NCBI GenBank assembly: GCA_944322325.1
Contig: CALUOQ010000016.1
Location: 1-52,552 of the forward strand
Length of the DNA: 52,552 nucleotides
Source of the DNA: an uncultured Alloprevotella sp.
Lineage (GTDB): Bacteria > Bacteroidota > Bacteroidia > Bacteroidales > Bacteroidaceae
Direction: 5' to 3'
Shown: positions 43,752-52,552 of the stretch, piece by piece
Layout of the letters: each line of letters begins with the position of its first letter
Position numbering within the stretch: position 1 is the first letter of the stretch
Translations under genes and position numbers: made by a program
The notes under the pieces: generated by a model
Database searches by the model: none
Told to the model about the DNA's origin: nothing
Seen by the model: the letters and a program-made list of their open reading frames with translations, nothing else

Positions 43752-44636
43752 ATGTCGCTCCCCATCGATTCCTCTTACCGCCGCCGCAAGTTGTGGCTAC
43801 AGCAGGCGGTGTTCGCCCTGTTCCGCGTGCTCAGCTACGCCGTGGTGGCCGTGCTGTTCCTCATCCTCGGCTTTATTCTCTTCCATGGCGCCGGCGTCAT
43901 CGACTGGACATTTTTGACCGAGGCGCCGACCGACGGCATGACCAGCGGCGGCATCTGGCCTGCCATAGTGGGCACGTTCTGGCTCATGGTCGGCAGTGCG
44001 CTGTTCGCCTTTCCCGTAGGCCTCATCAGTGGCATCTACATGAGCGAGTATGCCCCCGACGGCCGCCTCGTCGCTTTCATCCGTACAATGACCAACAACC
44101 TTGCCGGCATCCCGTCGATCGTGTTCGGTTTGTTCGGCATGGCATTTTTTGTCAATTACCTGAGCTTTGGCGACAGCATCCTGGCCGGTTCGCTCACGCT
44201 GGGGCTGCTGGCCCTCCCGGTGGTCATCCGCACCACGGAGGACGCCTTTCGCGACATCGCCCCGAGCTACCGCGAGGGCAGCCTGGCCCTTGGCGCCACC
44301 AAGGCGCAGACCATCTGGCGCGTGCTGCTGCCCATGGCCATGCCGCGGGTCATCACGGGACTCATCCTGTCGCTGGGCCGTGTGTCGGGCGAGACGGCGC
44401 CTATCCTTTTCACGTGTGCGGCTTACTTCCTGCCGAAACTTCCTGAAAGCATGTTCGACCAGTGCATGGCGCTGCCCTATCACCTTTACGTAGTGGCCAC
44501 GAGCGGCACCGACATTGAAGCCCAGATGCCCATTGCCTACGGGACGGCTTTCGTGCTCATCGTCATTGTGCTCGCCATGAACCTGTTGGCCAACGCCGTG
44601 CGCAAGCATTTCGAAAAGAAACTCAAGTCAAAATAA
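43752..44636 (+). CDS. pstA: Phosphate permease PstA
   Basis: The 294-residue second permease subunit has six predicted membrane helices. The ABC-contact loop REGSLALGATKAQTIWRVLLP (split over the coupling helix) and AGIPSIVFGLFGMAFF are typical. It begins two bases after pstC and forms the membrane channel with it. Confidence 0.95.
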   Translation: MSLPIDSSYRRRKLWLQQAVFALFRVLSYAVVAVLFLILGFILFHGAGVIDWTFLTEAPTDGMTSGGIWPAIVGTFWLMVGSALFAFPVGLISGIYMSEYAPDGRLVAFIRTMTNNLAGIPSIVFGLFGMAFFVNYLSFGDSILAGSLTLGLLALPVVIRTTEDAFRDIAPSYREGSLALGATKAQTIWRVLLPMAMPRVITGLILSLGRVSGETAPILFTCAAYFLPKLPESMFDQCMALPYHLYVVATSGTDIEAQMPIAYGTAFVLIVIVLAMNLLANAVRKHFEKKLKSK

Positions 44637-44651
44637 CCCTGCTCTCCTGTC

Positions 44652-45404
44652 ATGAACAAGATTGAAGCGAAAAACGTAGACTTCTACTACGGTTCTTTCC
44701 ACGCCCTTAAGCACATCAGCCTCGACATTCCGCAAAACGAAGTGGTGGCCTTCATCGGCCCGTCGGGGTGCGGAAAGTCCACGTTCCTGCGTCTGTTCAA
44801 CCGCATGAACGACCTGATACCCGGAACCCGGCTGACGGGGCAAATCAGCATCGACGGTACGGACATCTACGGCCGCAGTGTCGACGTCGACCTGCTTCGC
44901 CGCGATGTCGGCATGGTTTTCCAGCGCCCCAATCCCTTTCCCAAGAGTATTTTCGAGAACGTGGCTTACGGCTTGCGCGTCAATGGCGTGAAGGACCGCG
45001 CTTTCATTGCCCAGCGGGTGGAGGAGGCGCTCAAGGGGGCCGCCCTTTGGGACGAAGTGAAGGACAAGCTGAAAGAGTCGGCGTACGCCTTGTCGGGCGG
45101 ACAGCAGCAGCGCCTCTGTATCGCCCGCGCCATGGCCGTCGAGCCCTCCGTGCTGCTCATGGACGAGCCGGCCTCCGCGCTCGACCCCATTTCGACCGCA
45201 AAAATCGAGGAGCTCATCTGCGACCTCAGCGGCCGGACCACTGTGGTCATCGTCACCCACAGTATGCAGCAGGCAGCCCGCGTGAGCAACAAGACGGCCT
45301 TCTTCTACCTGGGCGAAATGGTAGAGTACGGCGAGACTAAGAAGATATTCACTAACCCTGACCAGGAGGCCACGCAGAACTACATCACCGGCCGTTTCGG
45401 TTGA
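44652..45404 (+). CDS. pstB: Phosphate ABC transporter ATPase PstB
   Basis: The 250-residue ATPase subunit has Walker [10 protein letters not shown], signature LSGGQQQR and Walker [14 protein letters not shown] with the switch His in IVTHSMQQA. It powers the PstCA channel from the cytoplasmic side. Confidence 0.97.
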   Translation: MNKIEAKNVDFYYGSFHALKHISLDIPQNEVVAFIGPSGCGKSTFLRLFNRMNDLIPGTRLTGQISIDGTDIYGRSVDVDLLRRDVGMVFQRPNPFPKSIFENVAYGLRVNGVKDRAFIAQRVEEALKGAALWDEVKDKLKESAYALSGGQQQRLCIARAMAVEPSVLLMDEPASALDPISTAKIEELICDLSGRTTVVIVTHSMQQAARVSNKTAFFYLGEMVEYGETKKIFTNPDQEATQNYITGRFG

Positions 45405-45438
45405 TTCTGTGCTCCGGTCTTTAGCCTTCCAACTCATT

Positions 45439-46128
45439 ATGGTAAAGTTTGTAGAAAAAGAATTGCTGACCATACAGCAGGAGATACGGGAAATGTGGAC
45501 GCTCGTGCACCAACAGTTGAGCGATGCCTACGCCTCCGTGCTCAGCGCCGACATGGGGCTGGCCACCAAAGTCGTTTCGCGCGAGAAGCGCGTCAATGCG
45601 TTCGAGCTGAAGATAGACAGCGACATCGAGGACTTCATTGCACTCTACAACCCCGTTGCCGTCGATTTGCGCTTCGCCCTCGCGATGCTCAAAATCAACA
45701 ACAATCTGGAGCGCATCGGCGATTATGCCAAGAGTATCGCCCGGTTCGTCATCCGCATGGAGCTCCAGCCGCTCGATCCCGAGTTGGTCGAACGCCTGCA
45801 GTTGCCCAAGATGTACGAAACCGTGCTGGCCATGCTCGACACGACGCACGAGGCACTCAATAACCGCGACATCGCCCAGGCCAAGTCGGTGTTCGAGACC
45901 GACGAGACGCTCGACACGCTCAACCAGCAGGCCATCGACACGCTGGCCGACTACGCCACGCACCATCCCGACGCCATCCGGCTCTGTCTGGAGCTGACCA
46001 GCATGTTCCGCAAGCTCGAGCGCGCCGGCGACCATATCAACAATCTGGCCGAGGAAACGGTTTTTTACATCGATGCCGAGGTGCTGAAGCACCGTCGTGC
46101 CCAGCGGCCCGAGCCCGAGGCCGAGTGA
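45439..46128 (+). CDS. phoU: Phosphate-specific transport regulator PhoU
   Basis: The 229-residue all-helical protein has two PhoU repeats with the metal-binding E..R.GD motif: NNLERIGDYAKSIA and RKLERAGDHINNLAEE. PhoU restrains Pst transport and PhoR signalling. No PhoB/PhoR pair lies nearby, so signalling partners must be elsewhere. The ATG at 45439 gives the family N-terminus; a GTG 30 bases earlier is less likely. Confidence 0.95.
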   Translation: MVKFVEKELLTIQQEIREMWTLVHQQLSDAYASVLSADMGLATKVVSREKRVNAFELKIDSDIEDFIALYNPVAVDLRFALAMLKINNNLERIGDYAKSIARFVIRMELQPLDPELVERLQLPKMYETVLAMLDTTHEALNNRDIAQAKSVFETDETLDTLNQQAIDTLADYATHHPDAIRLCLELTSMFRKLERAGDHINNLAEETVFYIDAEVLKHRRAQRPEPEAE

Positions 46129-46174
46129 TGCTCTCGGCGCAGTGCGCTCCGCAGCGGGTGTAGTGCGCGTTTTT

Positions 46175-46257
46175 ACAAGTGTAGTCCCAGAAATTTCTAT
46201 CGTAGTCCTAGGAATTTCTGGGACTACACTTGTTTTTCCTGTCGTAGTACTTGTGAA
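46175..46257. repeat. Palindromic repeat, copy C, downstream of phoU
   Basis: Arms 46175-46199 and 46209-46233 pair over 25 bp with one G-U, around the loop tcgtagtcc, which is nearly the loop of copy A. The outer 18 bases of the arms equal those of copy A. A run of Ts follows, so it probably terminates the pst operon. A half-module cctgtcgtagtacttgt (near 46238-46254), as in copy B, follows. Confidence 0.8.
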
Positions 46258-46353
46258 AAGCGCTGCCCCTCCCATGATTTCCGGCAGGTACAGCCGCCAT
46301 TCGCACAGGACAGAAACGCCGTTCCGGCTAAGGGGGTTTTGAGGGGAAATCCT

Positions 46354-46362
46354 TATATTTGC
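46354..46362 (+). promoter_or_regulatory. -7 promoter element for the aldolase-like gene
   Basis: TAtaTTTGC, start near 46369, about 20 bases before the ATG. Confidence 0.6.
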
Positions 46363-46389
46363 GCCTGAAACAACGAATCGTAAGCTGAC

Positions 46390-47427
46390 ATGAACGACAG
46401 AATCCTTCACTTCGAAAGTGATTATACGGCGGGAGCCCATCCGTGCGTGTTGGACCGACTCGCGTCGACCAACCTGGAACATACGCCCGGCTACGGCGAC
46501 GATGCCTATTGCCAGTCGGCCGTGCGGCGCATCCGTGCAGCCTGTGCCTGTCCCGAGGCGGAAATCCGCTTCCTGGTCGGAGGGACGCAGACCAACGCCA
46601 CCGTGCTCGACGCCCTGCTGCGGCCTTACGAAGGTGTGCTGGCCGCAACGTGCGGACACATTGCCGTGCACGAGGCCGGCGCCGTCGAGGCCGCGGGCCA
46701 CAAGGTCATCACCCTGCCCGGGCGCGAAGGCAAGGTGTGGCCGGCCGACCTGGCCGATTGGCTCGACGCCTTCTACGCCGACGCCACCTGGCCCCACATG
46801 GCGCAGCCCGGCGCGCTCTACCTGTCGCACCCCACGGAGCTGGGCACGCTCTACTCGCTCGGCGAACTCGAGGCGCTCAGCGCGCTCTGCCACCGCCGCG
46901 GGCTGCGCCTCTACGTGGACGGTGCGCGGCTGGGCTACGGCCTTGCCGCACCGGGCACCGACGTCGGGCTGCCCGACCTGGCCCGCCTGTGCGACGCCTT
47001 TTCCATAGGCGGGACCAAAGTGGGTGCCCTCATGGGCGAGGCCGTCGTATTCCCGCGGCCTGCCATGGCGCAGGGCTTCTTTACGCTCGTCAAGCGCCAC
47101 GGTGCCCTCCTTGCCAAGGGGCGGCTGCTCGGCCTGCAGTTCGACACGCTCTTTACCGACGGCCTCTACACCGAGATAGGCCGCTACGCTGTCGGGCTGG
47201 CGCTCAGGCTGAAGTCCGCCTTCGTCGCGCGCGGCTACCGGCTGCATGTCGATTCGCCTACCAACCAGCAGTTCGTCGAATTGCCCGCAGCGACGTTCGC
47301 CGCGCTACAGCCCCGTGTCGGTTTCGAAGTGTGGAGTCCCGCGGCTGACGAAGCCGTCGTGGCCCGCTTCGTGACGAGCTGGGCTACACGCGAAGCCGAC
47401 GTCGACACCCTCATCGAGTTTTTGTAA
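46390..47427 (+). CDS. Threonine aldolase / beta-eliminating lyase family protein
   Basis: The 345-residue PLP-dependent enzyme of fold type I resembles low-specificity L-threonine aldolases, which cleave threonine to glycine and acetaldehyde. It has a substrate/PLP region FLVGGTQTNATVL, the PLP-pyridine Asp in VDGARLGYGL and the Schiff-base Lys210 in SIGGTKVGA. The N-terminal FESDYTAGAHP replaces the usual (F)RSDTVT. It may be followed in the same transcript by the sulfatase (15-base gap), though no functional link is obvious. Confidence 0.87.
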   Translation: MNDRILHFESDYTAGAHPCVLDRLASTNLEHTPGYGDDAYCQSAVRRIRAACACPEAEIRFLVGGTQTNATVLDALLRPYEGVLAATCGHIAVHEAGAVEAAGHKVITLPGREGKVWPADLADWLDAFYADATWPHMAQPGALYLSHPTELGTLYSLGELEALSALCHRRGLRLYVDGARLGYGLAAPGTDVGLPDLARLCDAFSIGGTKVGALMGEAVVFPRPAMAQGFFTLVKRHGALLAKGRLLGLQFDTLFTDGLYTEIGRYAVGLALRLKSAFVARGYRLHVDSPTNQQFVELPAATFAALQPRVGFEVWSPAADEAVVARFVTSWATREADVDTLIEFL

Positions 47428-47442
47428 ATCTCATGTATTCCC

Positions 47443-48945
47443 ATGAAAGCTATAATAACCAGAATGTCCGTCGTGGCAGGTATGGGGGCGGCGTGGCTCG
47501 CGGCCGACGCCCAGCGTCCCCACATCATCCTGCTCATGACCGACCAGCAACGCTTCGACGCGATGGGTTGCACCAGTGGCGGGACCGTCGTTTCGCCCCA
47601 CCTCGACCGCTTGGCCGCCGAAGGGACCCTGTTCGAGAATGCCTACACGTCGTGCCCCAGCAGTACGCCCGCCCGGGCCGGCCTGCTGACGGGGCTGTCG
47701 CCTTGGCACCACGGCCTGCTGGGCTACGGCAAAGTGGCCGAGCACTACCGCTACGAAATGCCGCAGATGCTGCGCGAGCAGGGGTACTTCACGTTCGGCA
47801 TCGGGAAGATGCACTGGTTCCCGCAGCGCACGAAGCACGGATTCCATGGCACCCTGCTCGACGAGAGCGGGCGCACCGAGGACCCGAACTTTACGAGCGA
47901 TTACCGGCAGTGGTTCCAGCTACATGCCCCCGGCGGCAATCCCGACGCGACCGGGGTGGGCTGGAACGCCCACGGTGCCCGCGACTACCAGCTCGACGAG
48001 CGGCTCCACCCGACCCGCTGGACGGGCGACATGGCCTGCGAGCTGATTGAAAACTACGACACGGCGCGCGCACCGCTGTTCCTGAAAGTGTCGTTTGCTC
48101 GCCCTCACAGTCCCTACGATCCGCCCCGCCGCCTGCTCGACCTCTATGCCGACAAGGAGATTCCCGCTCCGTGGGTGGGCGACTGGTGTGCCCGGTGGCA
48201 GCAGCCCGCCGACCCGAAGGCGGACCCCGAGGCCGCGTTCGGCAACTTCGGCGACGACTATGCGCGCCGCTCGCGTCGCTATTACTATGCCAACGTCACG
48301 TTTATCGACGAGGAGATTGGACGCATTGTACAGGCACTGAAGGACAAGGGCATGTACGACAATGCGCTCATCGTCTTCGTCTCGGACCACGGCGACATGC
48401 TCGGCGACCACTATCACTGGCGCAAGACGTATCCCTACGAGGGCTCGGCCCACGTGCCCTGCATCGTGAAATGGCCGGCGGCGGTTCGGAGTCATCCCGC
48501 CCGGCTGGAGCAGCCGGTGGAGCTGCGCGACGTGTTGCCCACGTTCATCGAAGCGGCCGGAGCGGCGGTGCCCGACAGTATGGACGGCCGGTCGCTTTAT
48601 GCCCTGCTCGGCGCGGAGGGCCGGGAGGGCTGGCGGCCTTATGTCGACCTGGAACACGCCACGTGTTACGCAGCGGACAACTATTGGTGTGCCCTGACGG
48701 ACGGACACGAAAAGTACGTCTGGAACTTCCATAGCGGGGCCGAGCAGTTCTTCGACCTCGACCGCGACCCCCACGAGCTGCACAATGCTGCGGCTGACCC
48801 GGATTATGGAGACCGGGTCGACCACTGGCGCGCTGCCATGGCGCGCCATCTGAGCGAGCGAGGCGAGCCTTACGTCGTAGACGGGCGGCCCGTTCCTTTG
48901 AAAAAGACCATACTTTACGGTCCTAACTTCCCGAAACGCCCATAG
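47443..48945 (+). CDS. Secreted Ser-type sulfatase
   Basis: The 500-residue S1-family sulfatase has a signal peptide ending ADAQ (~24). The activation motif is S74-TPAR-AGLLTG: the first residue is Ser, not Cys, so it needs an anaerobic sulfatase-maturating enzyme (anSME) to form formylglycine. Metal and substrate blocks TDQQRFDAMG, GIGKMHWFP, SFARPHSPYDPP and FVSDHGDMLGDH are present. It presumably removes sulfate from host or dietary glycans. No anSME or SusCD pair lies in the window. Confidence 0.92.
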   Translation: MKAIITRMSVVAGMGAAWLAADAQRPHIILLMTDQQRFDAMGCTSGGTVVSPHLDRLAAEGTLFENAYTSCPSSTPARAGLLTGLSPWHHGLLGYGKVAEHYRYEMPQMLREQGYFTFGIGKMHWFPQRTKHGFHGTLLDESGRTEDPNFTSDYRQWFQLHAPGGNPDATGVGWNAHGARDYQLDERLHPTRWTGDMACELIENYDTARAPLFLKVSFARPHSPYDPPRRLLDLYADKEIPAPWVGDWCARWQQPADPKADPEAAFGNFGDDYARRSRRYYYANVTFIDEEIGRIVQALKDKGMYDNALIVFVSDHGDMLGDHYHWRKTYPYEGSAHVPCIVKWPAAVRSHPARLEQPVELRDVLPTFIEAAGAAVPDSMDGRSLYALLGAEGREGWRPYVDLEHATCYAADNYWCALTDGHEKYVWNFHSGAEQFFDLDRDPHELHNAAADPDYGDRVDHWRAAMARHLSERGEPYVVDGRPVPLKKTILYGPNFPKRP

Positions 48946-49010
48946 GGCTTCCTGCACGCTTGTGGGGAGCAGCCGTTAAGTTGTGCCTGCTTCCCGTCGC
49001 TTGGGTCAGT

Positions 49011-49039
49011 ACCGCCATCGAACCTGTTTCGGTGGCGGT
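49011..49039 (+). terminator. Hairpin after the sulfatase gene
   Basis: accgccatcgaa (49011-49022) pairs with ttcggtggcggt (49028-49039) with one G-U; only a weak T-rich tail follows. Confidence 0.5.
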
Positions 49040-49112
49040 GTTGCTGTTTCGTGCCGTGCGGGAGGCGCCGAACCCCGATAGTCCTATCCAGTTATACTTA
49101 ACCTTTATATTT

Positions 49113-50168
49113 ATGGACTATTTGTTTTATTTGAAGGAGCTGGCCGAAGAGAAGCTGAAGCTCGGAAAGTTCAAAACCGCCCAAAACTACCTGTCGGCAG
49201 GGCGTTCGTTCGGAGTCTACCTGCGCTATGCGCAACGGGTGAAAGACCTGCCGATTGAGAGTCTTACGCGCGACTTGCTGGTGGACTACGAGCGTTACCT
49301 GCATGACAGCCGCGGTTTGCGCCGCAACAGTTCGTCGGCCTACATGCGGGCGCTCAGGGCGGTGTATCGCCGCGCCGTCGACGACGGCCTTTCCGCTCAG
49401 CCCGACCCGTTCGGCCGGGTGTACACCGGTGTCGACCGCACGCTGAAACGGGCCGTCGATGCACGTCTGGTCAGCCGGCTTGTTGCCCTACAGCTCCCTT
49501 CGCAGGCACTCCGCGTCAGTCGCGACATGTTCGTTTTCAGCTTTTATGCGCGTGGCATGGCTTTCGTCGATTTGGCCAAGCTGACCTACGGCAACGTGCG
49601 GCGCGACCGCTTGGTCTACCAGCGCAGCAAGACACACCAGCTCATCTCCGTGAAAATCGAACCGCCCATGCGTACGATCATTGACCGCTATGCTCGGGGG
49701 CGGTCGCCGTACTTGTTTCCCGTATTGCGCGAGATTCCGTTCAACCCAAGCGAGTACAACAGCGCGTTGCGCACCTATAATAATCACCTGCACCGTTTGT
49801 CCAGAGAAGTCGGCGCTTCGGGAACGCTGACTTCGTACGTTGCGCGGCATACCTGGGCGACTACGGCACAGCGGCTCAGCATCCCGACTCGTGTCATCAG
49901 CGAGTCGATGGGCCATACCGACGAGGCCACGACGCACATCTACCTGGCTTCGTTCGATGTTGACCAAATCGACGCCGCCAACCGTAAAATCCTGAAGGCT
50001 GTCAGTCCGGCAAAAGCGAAAAAGTCAGGCATGAAAAAGGAGGAAAACGCCGAAACAATGGTTCTCGCTCCGATGCCTTCCGTGGCTTACTGCTCGACGT
50101 CGACGCTGTATTCCGCGGACGTGGCTGGCAGTGAAAGGATCGAAATGCGTACGGGGCTGGACGACTGA
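49113..50168 (+). CDS. Tyrosine site-specific recombinase
   Basis: The 351-residue integrase-family protein has an N-terminal SAM-like core-binding domain (~1-100) and a catalytic domain. Arg lies in [13 protein letters not shown], Lys in YQRSKTHQL, the ARHTW box (R and H/W) in [12 protein letters not shown], His in [10 protein letters not shown] and the nucleophile Tyr in HIYLASFD. The ATG at 49113 gives [14 protein letters not shown]; earlier in-frame codons lack sense. It stands between a sulfatase and dnaK with no excisionase, mobilisation genes or attachment repeats, more like a resident DNA invertase (Tsr type of Bacteroides) than the integrase of an element. The ~45-residue tail after the active site is unusual. 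It could act on the repeats at 6400-6678. Confidence 0.9.
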   Translation: MDYLFYLKELAEEKLKLGKFKTAQNYLSAGRSFGVYLRYAQRVKDLPIESLTRDLLVDYERYLHDSRGLRRNSSSAYMRALRAVYRRAVDDGLSAQPDPFGRVYTGVDRTLKRAVDARLVSRLVALQLPSQALRVSRDMFVFSFYARGMAFVDLAKLTYGNVRRDRLVYQRSKTHQLISVKIEPPMRTIIDRYARGRSPYLFPVLREIPFNPSEYNSALRTYNNHLHRLSREVGASGTLTSYVARHTWATTAQRLSIPTRVISESMGHTDEATTHIYLASFDVDQIDAANRKILKAVSPAKAKKSGMKKEENAETMVLAPMPSVAYCSTSTLYSADVAGSERIEMRTGLDD

Positions 50169-50299
50169 CAAACTGTCAGAAGATGGAAAATCCGCGCTCA
50201 GAACGAGTTTGGCACGCCTCTTGTTTACTCAGCGGTGAGTCGTCGTTGCAGACGGCTTTGACAGACATTAGAATAATAACAAACAAAAAAGATACAGTC

Positions 50300-52213
50300 A
50301 TGGGAAAAATTATTGGAATTGACTTAGGAACGACTAACTCCTGCGTTGCCGTATTCGAAGGCAACGAACCGGTAGTCATTGCGAACAGCGAAGGAAAGCG
50401 TACGACGCCTTCGGTCGTGGCTTTCGTAGAGGGTGGCGAACGCAAGGTCGGCGACCCGGCCAAGCGTCAGGCCATTACGAACCCGAAACGTACGATTTAC
50501 TCGATCAAACGCTTCATGGGTGAGACCTACGACCAGGTCTCGAAGGAAATCGAGCGCGTGCCGTACACTGTGACTCGCGGTGACAATAACACGCCGCGCG
50601 TCGACATCGACGGCCGTCTCTACACGCCGCAGGAAATCTCCGCCATGATTCTTCAGAAGATGAAGAAGACGGCAGAGGATTACCTTGGGCAGGAAGTGAC
50701 GGAGGCCGTGATTACAGTGCCGGCCTATTTCTCGGACTCGCAGCGCCAGGCGACGAAAGAGGCAGGGCAGATTGCAGGCCTTGACGTAAAGCGCATCGTG
50801 AACGAGCCTACGGCTGCCGCGCTGGCCTACGGTCTGGACAAGTCGAAGAAGGACATGAAGATTGCTGTGTTCGACCTCGGTGGCGGTACGTTTGATATTT
50901 CTATCCTCGAGCTCGGCGGCGGTGTGTTCGAAGTGCTTTCGACGAACGGCGATACGCACCTTGGTGGTGACGACTTCGACCATGTCATCATCGACTGGCT
51001 GGTGCAGGAGTTCAAGAACGACGAAGGGGCGGACCTGACTACCGACCCGATGGCCATGCAGCGCCTGAAGGAAGCCGCCGAGAAGGCCAAGATTGAGCTC
51101 TCCTCTTCTTCGTCGACCGAGATTAACCTGCCGTACATCATGCCCGTCGGCGGTGTGCCCAAGCACCTCGTCAAGACCTTGACGCGAGCCAAGTTCGAGA
51201 GTCTAGCGCACAGTCTGATTCAGGCTTGCAAGACGCCGTGCGAACAGGCCCTGAAAGACGCAGGTCTTTCGACGTCCGACATTGATGAAGTCATTCTGGT
51301 CGGTGGTTCGAGCCGTATTCCCGCCGTGCAGCAGCTCGTGCAGGATTTCTTTGGCAAAGCACCGTCGAAGGGTGTAAACCCGGACGAGGTCGTAGCCGTA
51401 GGCGCCAGCATTCAGGGCGCTATCCTGAACAAAGAAGGCGGAGTCGGCGACATTGTGCTGCTTGACGTGACACCGCTGTCCATGGGTATCGAAACGCTGG
51501 GTGGTGTGATGACGAAACTCATCGACGCCAACACGACGATTCCCTGCAAGAAGAGCGAGGTGTTCTCTACCGCAGCCGACAACCAGACAGAGGTAACGAT
51601 TCATGTCCTCCAAGGTGAACGTCCGATGGCTGCCCAGAACAAGAGCATCGGCCGTTTCAACCTGACAGGAATTGCCCCGGCACGTCGTGGCGTGCCTCAG
51701 ATTGAGGTGACGTTCGACATTGATGCCAACGGCATCCTTAAAGTTTCGGCTAAGGATAAGGCTACGGGTAAGGAACAGGCCATTCGTATCGAGGCGTCCA
51801 GCGGCTTGAGCAAGGACGAAATCGATCGGATGAAGGCGGAAGCTGAGGCAAACGCTGAGGCCGACAAGAAGGAAAAGGAGCGCATCGACAAACTGAACCA
51901 AGCCGACAGTATGATTTTCCAGACCGAGAATCAGCTGAACGAACTCGGCGACAAACTTCCCGCCGACAAGAAGCCTGCCATCGAGGTTGCTCTTCAGAAA
52001 CTGAAGGACGCTCATAAAAACAGCGACTTGGCTGCCATCGACGCTGCCATCAGCGAGTTGAACGCCGCTTGGCAAGCTGCCAGCGCCCAGATGTACCAGC
52101 AAACAGGCCAGGCCGGTCCGCAAAACGACCAGAACTCCGCCAATACCGGCTCCAACAACTCCGCCGACAACAAAGACGACATCCAAGATGCCGACTTCGA
52201 GGAAGTCAAGTGA
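50300..52213 (+). CDS. dnaK: Chaperone protein DnaK (Hsp70)
   Basis: The 637-residue Hsp70 binds unfolded peptide segments in ATP-controlled cycles with DnaJ and GrpE. ATPase domain motifs are [31 protein letters not shown] and [13 protein letters not shown]; the substrate domain begins [14 protein letters not shown], and the C-terminus is DADFEEVK. The ATG at 50300 fixes the family N-terminus [12 protein letters not shown]. dnaJ and grpE are not beside it. Confidence 0.97.
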   Translation: MGKIIGIDLGTTNSCVAVFEGNEPVVIANSEGKRTTPSVVAFVEGGERKVGDPAKRQAITNPKRTIYSIKRFMGETYDQVSKEIERVPYTVTRGDNNTPRVDIDGRLYTPQEISAMILQKMKKTAEDYLGQEVTEAVITVPAYFSDSQRQATKEAGQIAGLDVKRIVNEPTAAALAYGLDKSKKDMKIAVFDLGGGTFDISILELGGGVFEVLSTNGDTHLGGDDFDHVIIDWLVQEFKNDEGADLTTDPMAMQRLKEAAEKAKIELSSSSSTEINLPYIMPVGGVPKHLVKTLTRAKFESLAHSLIQACKTPCEQALKDAGLSTSDIDEVILVGGSSRIPAVQQLVQDFFGKAPSKGVNPDEVVAVGASIQGAILNKEGGVGDIVLLDVTPLSMGIETLGGVMTKLIDANTTIPCKKSEVFSTAADNQTEVTIHVLQGERPMAAQNKSIGRFNLTGIAPARRGVPQIEVTFDIDANGILKVSAKDKATGKEQAIRIEASSGLSKDEIDRMKAEAEANAEADKKEKERIDKLNQADSMIFQTENQLNELGDKLPADKKPAIEVALQKLKDAHKNSDLAAIDAAISELNAAWQAASAQMYQQTGQAGPQNDQNSANTGSNNSADNKDDIQDADFEEVK

Positions 52214-52246
52214 TTCCGATAAGTAAAGACATACAAAATCGCAAGC

Positions 52247-52280
52247 AAAAGCGTGCAGCTCAATGAGTTGCACGCTTTTT
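52247..52280 (+). terminator. Terminator after dnaK
   Basis: aaaagcgtgca (52247-52257) pairs with tgcacgctttt (52269-52279) and continues into Ts. Confidence 0.85.
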
Positions 52281-52552
52281 GCGTTTATGGGGTTATTGGT
52301 TTCTATGCCTTTTCTATGGGCTTTTTATCTCTTGTTCGCGACATATACAAATCATAAGGAAAGCGCAACGGCTTATAGAGAAAACCTCCATGATGCTATT
52401 TTATACGCTGATTGACTCTGCCTTTCTGATGGATTTGCTTGTTTCTTGGAATTTTTACGTATCTTTGTTTGCTATAATAACGTGAGTTCGATGAATTCAG
52501 AACAATGCAAGCTGTGTGTCAATCGTTCGTGAAACATTGATACACGGTTTCT
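52281..52552 (+). promoter_or_regulatory. AT-rich end region with a rightward promoter
   Basis: No credible gene is seen. TTTG (52434-52437), a 22-base spacer and TAtcTTTG (52460-52467) form a good Bacteroidetes promoter reading off the right edge, so a rightward gene or RNA should begin beyond the window. Confidence 0.55.

Noticed and set aside
45421-47247. 608-residue open frame antisense to phoU and the aldolase-like gene
   Set aside because: It runs through two well-recognised genes and repeat copy C, and its product has no domain; it is a shadow typical of GC-rich coding DNA.
49113-50168. Integrase of a mobile island spanning the right end of the window
   Set aside because: No direct-repeat ends, tRNA target or mobility genes were found near it, and dnaK and the sulfatase look resident.
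52279-52485. 68-codon rightward hydrophobic frame after dnaK
   Set aside because: It begins directly at the dnaK terminator, lacks a promoter and overlaps the promoter of the next transcript; hydrophobicity is explained by AT-rich sequence.

Overview
This window is chromosomal DNA of a GC-rich member of the Bacteroidales (Bacteroidetes). Three things point there: many upstream regions carry the Bacteroidetes -7 promoter element TAnnTTTG(C); lipoproteins have the Bacteroidetes export signal Cys-Ser-Asp-Asp; and the gene order is typical of the group (rimP-nusA-infB-cvpA-sufB, purH-mreBCD-mrdA-rodA, rsfS-ftsH-cdsA, pstSCAB-phoU). A Prevotella-like family is plausible, but the species cannot be fixed from the sequence alone.

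Layout. 1-315: a short AT-rich tail that ends in what looks like the 3' end of a tRNA-Ser gene plus its terminator, probably the edge of an integrated element lying to the left. 316-2511: convergent genes for a secreted metallophosphoesterase and a glycerophosphodiester phosphodiesterase, separated by a long perfect palindrome. 2829-6293: a very large surface lipoprotein with a coiled-coil N-terminal half. 6294-6739: a segment bounded by inverted repeats, with a consensus promoter facing away from the lipoprotein gene. It has the layout of a phase-variable invertible promoter in the OFF orientation and is the most interesting signal here. 6740-14032: sufB, cvpA, infB, nusA, rimP and rplS, all leftward. 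14161-22083: the elongasome operon (purH cyclohydrolase domain, mreB, mreC, mreD, mrdA, rodA) followed by a small membrane protein and a lipoprotein. 22218-25736: formate-tetrahydrofolate ligase, a short two-cluster ferredoxin and a lipoprotein with repeated PepSY-like units.

26134-30227: a decayed aspartyl-protease fragment, then a hybrid histidine kinase overlapping an NtrC-type sigma-54 regulator. 30479-34465: a GH20 hexosaminidase, a hexapeptide acetyltransferase and CorA. 34560-37687: a DUF349 coiled-coil protein, tRNA-Gln and a predicted outer-membrane barrel. 37993-41445: rsfS, ftsH, cdsA and tRNA-Leu. 41710-46128: a complete high-affinity phosphate uptake operon, pstS-pstC-pstA-pstB-phoU; its PstC carries an embedded PstS-like module. 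46390-52213: a threonine-aldolase-like enzyme, a Ser-type sulfatase, a tyrosine recombinase and dnaK.

How it fits together. Most of the window is housekeeping: translation, cell-wall elongation, Fe-S assembly, one-carbon and purine metabolism, proteostasis and phosphate uptake. Layered on this are gut- or host-associated surface functions (lipoproteins, hexosaminidase, sulfatase) and variability devices (candidate invertible promoter, tyrosine recombinase, a dispersed palindromic repeat family with four copies). PurH here has only its IMP cyclohydrolase half, although the 10-formyl-THF supplier fhs lies next to it; the AICAR transformylase half must be elsewhere or replaced.
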